Source: Candidatus Hydrogenedentota bacterium (GTDB taxonomy: Bacteria > Hydrogenedentota > Hydrogenedentia > Hydrogenedentales > SLHB01). From it: a stretch of DNA of 15,586 nt. Numbering within the stretch: the first letter of the stretch is position 1; each line of letters begins with the position of its first letter. A program made the translations under genes and the position numbers. The stretch covers positions 1 through 15,586 of the forward strand of contig PWNM01000396.1 of NCBI GenBank assembly GCA_003557825.1, read 5' to 3'. Below are positions 14,052 to 15,586 of this stretch, one piece after another. The notes under the pieces were generated by a model that made no database searches, had not been told where the DNA came from, and saw only the letters and a list, made by a program, of their open reading frames with translations.

Positions 14052-15586
14052 GCGCCGCTCCCGAGGAGGGTTTCGAGGATGCCCGGAGCCGCTGCCATGG
14101 CTTCAGGCAGTTTTTCGGGGCTCTTGCCGCCGGCCTGGGCCATATCGGGTCGGCCGCCGCCGCCGCCGCCTACCATAGGAGCCAGTTGTTTTACCAAATC
14201 GCCTGCCTTCACCTGCTTGGTGAGATCCGGCGTAACGCCGACGCACAGGGACGCCCGGCCATCGGCGGCGCTGCCCAGCACGATGACGCCCGAACCGAGC
14301 TTGTCGCGGAGCGAGTCGAGGACCATGCGCAATCCGGCGGCATCTTGGCCTTCCACTTCGGTGGCGAGTAGTTTGACCCCGTTCACTTCTGTGACCTTCG
14401 ACATGTAATCAACGGTTCCGCCCGTAGCTGCGGCCTGTTTCCATTTGGCCACTTCCCGGTTCAACCGCTTGTTCTCTTCGAGCAGGGCTTCGAGGCGCGT
14501 CTTGAGTTCGTCGGGTGGCGCATTCAGCATCCGCGCCGCCGCCGTGAGTTGGGCCTCCCGTTCCTGTGCCGCCGCCACGGCCGCATCGCCGCAGAACGCT
14601 TCGATGCGTCGCATGCCCGCCGCGACCGAGGTTTCAGCGGCGATGGTGAAAAAGCCGATGATCCCCGTCCGGGGCACATGGGTGCCACCGCAGAGTTCCT
14701 TGCTGATGTCGTCGATACGCACCACCCGGACCGTGTCCTCGTATTTCTCGCCGAAGAGGGCCATGGCGCCTTCGGTGCGGGCTTCGTCCAGCGACATGAT
14801 GGCTGTATCAACTGGTGCGTCCGTGCGGATGTATTCGTTGACAAGCCGTTCGATGTCGCGTAAGCGCTCTTCGTCGATGCCCTCAAAATGGGTGTAGTCA
14901 AAGCGCAACCGGTCGGGCGCGACCAACGATCCGGCCTGATGAACATGGTCGCCCAGCACCTGCCGCAGAGCCGTCTGGAGCAGGTGGGTGGCCGTATGAT
15001 GGCGCATCGTTGCATACCGGGGGTCGGCCGCTACTTCCGCTGTGACCGCATCGCCGACACGGAGTGTTCCGGTGACATGCTGTACCGCATGCATGGTCGT
15101 TTTGCCCACGGGTTTCCGGGTGTTGCTCACGTGGGCGCTGCCGTCGGGACCCGTAATGAGGCCTGTGTCGCCCAATTGGCCACCCGATTCGGCATAGAAC
15201 GGCGTCTGGTCAAGTACGATCTCGCCGTCTTGGCCTTCTTCAAGCGCCTCGACCAGCTGGCCATTATGGATGAGCGCCTGTATGGAGGCCGGACTGGTCA
15301 GCTTTTCGTAGCCCAGGAAGGTCGTATCGCCAACGGCGTCCCGCGCTTTCGCGTAGACCGGCGCGACGCTTTCCTCGCCGCTGCCCGCCCAAGCGCTCCG
15401 GGCCTGTTCCCGTTGGCGCTGCATGGCCGCCTTGAATCCGCCGTGGTCGGCCTTGAAGCCGCGGTCCTCGGCGATATCCGTTGCCAGGTCGAGGGGGAAC
15501 CCGTAGGTGTCGTGAAGGCGGAACAGCTCCTCGCCGGGGACGGTATCCCCCGGCTCAAGGCCGCTGAGAATCTCTTCGATGCGGTC
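14048..15586 (-). CDS. alaS: AlaS, alanyl-tRNA synthetase (5' part missing)
   Basis: AlaS charges tRNA-Ala. The frame is open to the window edge with no start in view, so the N-terminal catalytic core is mostly outside; an internal ATG at 15424 is not the start, because upstream residues read LFRLHDTYGFPLDLATDIAE, a canonical AlaS block. The visible 512 residues hold the end of the tRNA-recognition part and the editing domain. Zinc and editing motifs are HHTATH at about 14984-15001 and CGGTH at 14678-14692. A coiled-coil linker (about 14420-14520) and the C-Ala/DHHA1-type domain follow, with a six-glycine run before RPDMAQAGG at about 14120-14172. The stop overlaps ruvX by 4 nt. All visible editing residues are intact. 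Confidence 0.97.
   Translation of the reverse strand, partial: DRIEEILSGLEPGDTVPGEELFRLHDTYGFPLDLATDIAEDRGFKADHGGFKAAMQRQREQARSAWAGSGEESVAPVYAKARDAVGDTTFLGYEKLTSPASIQALIHNGQLVEALEEGQDGEIVLDQTPFYAESGGQLGDTGLITGPDGSAHVSNTRKPVGKTTMHAVQHVTGTLRVGDAVTAEVAADPRYATMRHHTATHLLQTALRQVLGDHVHQAGSLVAPDRLRFDYTHFEGIDEERLRDIERLVNEYIRTDAPVDTAIMSLDEARTEGAMALFGEKYEDTVRVVRIDDISKELCGGTHVPRTGIIGFFTIAAETSVAAGMRRIEAFCGDAAVAAAQEREAQLTAAARMLNAPPDELKTRLEALLEENKRLNREVAKWKQAAATGGTVDYMSKVTEVNGVKLLATEVEGQDAAGLRMVLDSLRDKLGSGVIVLGSAADGRASLCVGVTPDLTKQVKAGDLVKQLAPMVGGGGGGRPDMAQAGGKSPEKLPEAMAAAPGILETLLGSGA

Noticed and set aside
13662..14408. 248-codon + strand open frame across ruvX and the end of alaS
   Set aside because: It runs antisense to two clear conserved genes and spans their junction.
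1..15586. Search for CRISPR repeats, insertion sequences, tRNA genes or defence genes
   Set aside because: No regularly spaced repeats, transposase or integrase motifs, or tRNA-like cloverleaf were seen by eye; all coding space is explained by housekeeping and carbohydrate-related genes.

Overview
No mobile element, phage gene, RNA gene or CRISPR array is visible. The window looks like an ordinary bacterial chromosome segment of moderately high GC content with eleven protein genes, the first and last cut by the window edges. The organism cannot be named from sequence alone. Four things suggest a diderm environmental bacterium from the PVC group or a neighbouring lineage such as Hydrogenedentota: a secreted ThuA/HEAT/discoidin-like protein, a Tat-exported Gfo/Idh/MocA oxidoreductase, a sugar isomerase-like TIM barrel, and the enlarged PstC and PstA permeases. 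This placement is inference.

Region 1 (1-5795, + strand) is a high-affinity phosphate uptake and signalling operon in the order pstS (3' end only), pstC, pstA, pstB, phoU. PstS binds phosphate outside the membrane, PstC and PstA form the channel, PstB supplies ATP hydrolysis, and PhoU couples transport state to phosphate signalling. PstC and PstA both carry large N-terminal additions: a beta-propeller-like region in PstC and a coiled-coil region in PstA. A hairpin between pstS and pstC may lower expression of the downstream genes relative to pstS. No phoB or phoR lies next to phoU.

Region 2 (5872-10420, - strand) holds two co-directional genes for exported proteins. The first encodes a Tat-signal Gfo/Idh/MocA oxidoreductase. 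It is followed by a roughly 1070-residue secreted protein with a ThuA domain, a long HEAT-repeat solenoid and a C-terminal F5/8 type C (discoidin-like) domain. Together they suggest extracytoplasmic carbohydrate processing. A perfect 13-bp hairpin separates this block from phoU.

Region 3 (10421-11668) is a 162-bp divergent intergenic region with small inverted repeats, followed by a lone + strand GT4-type glycosyltransferase gene.

Region 4 (11685-15586, - strand) is a tightly packed operon, transcribed alaS (partial), ruvX, mltG, then a sugar phosphate isomerase/epimerase-like TIM barrel gene. The junctions overlap by 4, 4 and about 17 nt, which points to translational coupling. The alaS-ruvX-mltG order is also known from Bacillus and relatives, where small genes are interspersed. 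The TIM-barrel gene at the end is the lineage-specific part.

I did not find a clearly new biological system. The most unusual items are the secreted ThuA-HEAT-discoidin protein with its Tat-exported oxidoreductase partner, and the enlarged PstC/PstA pair.
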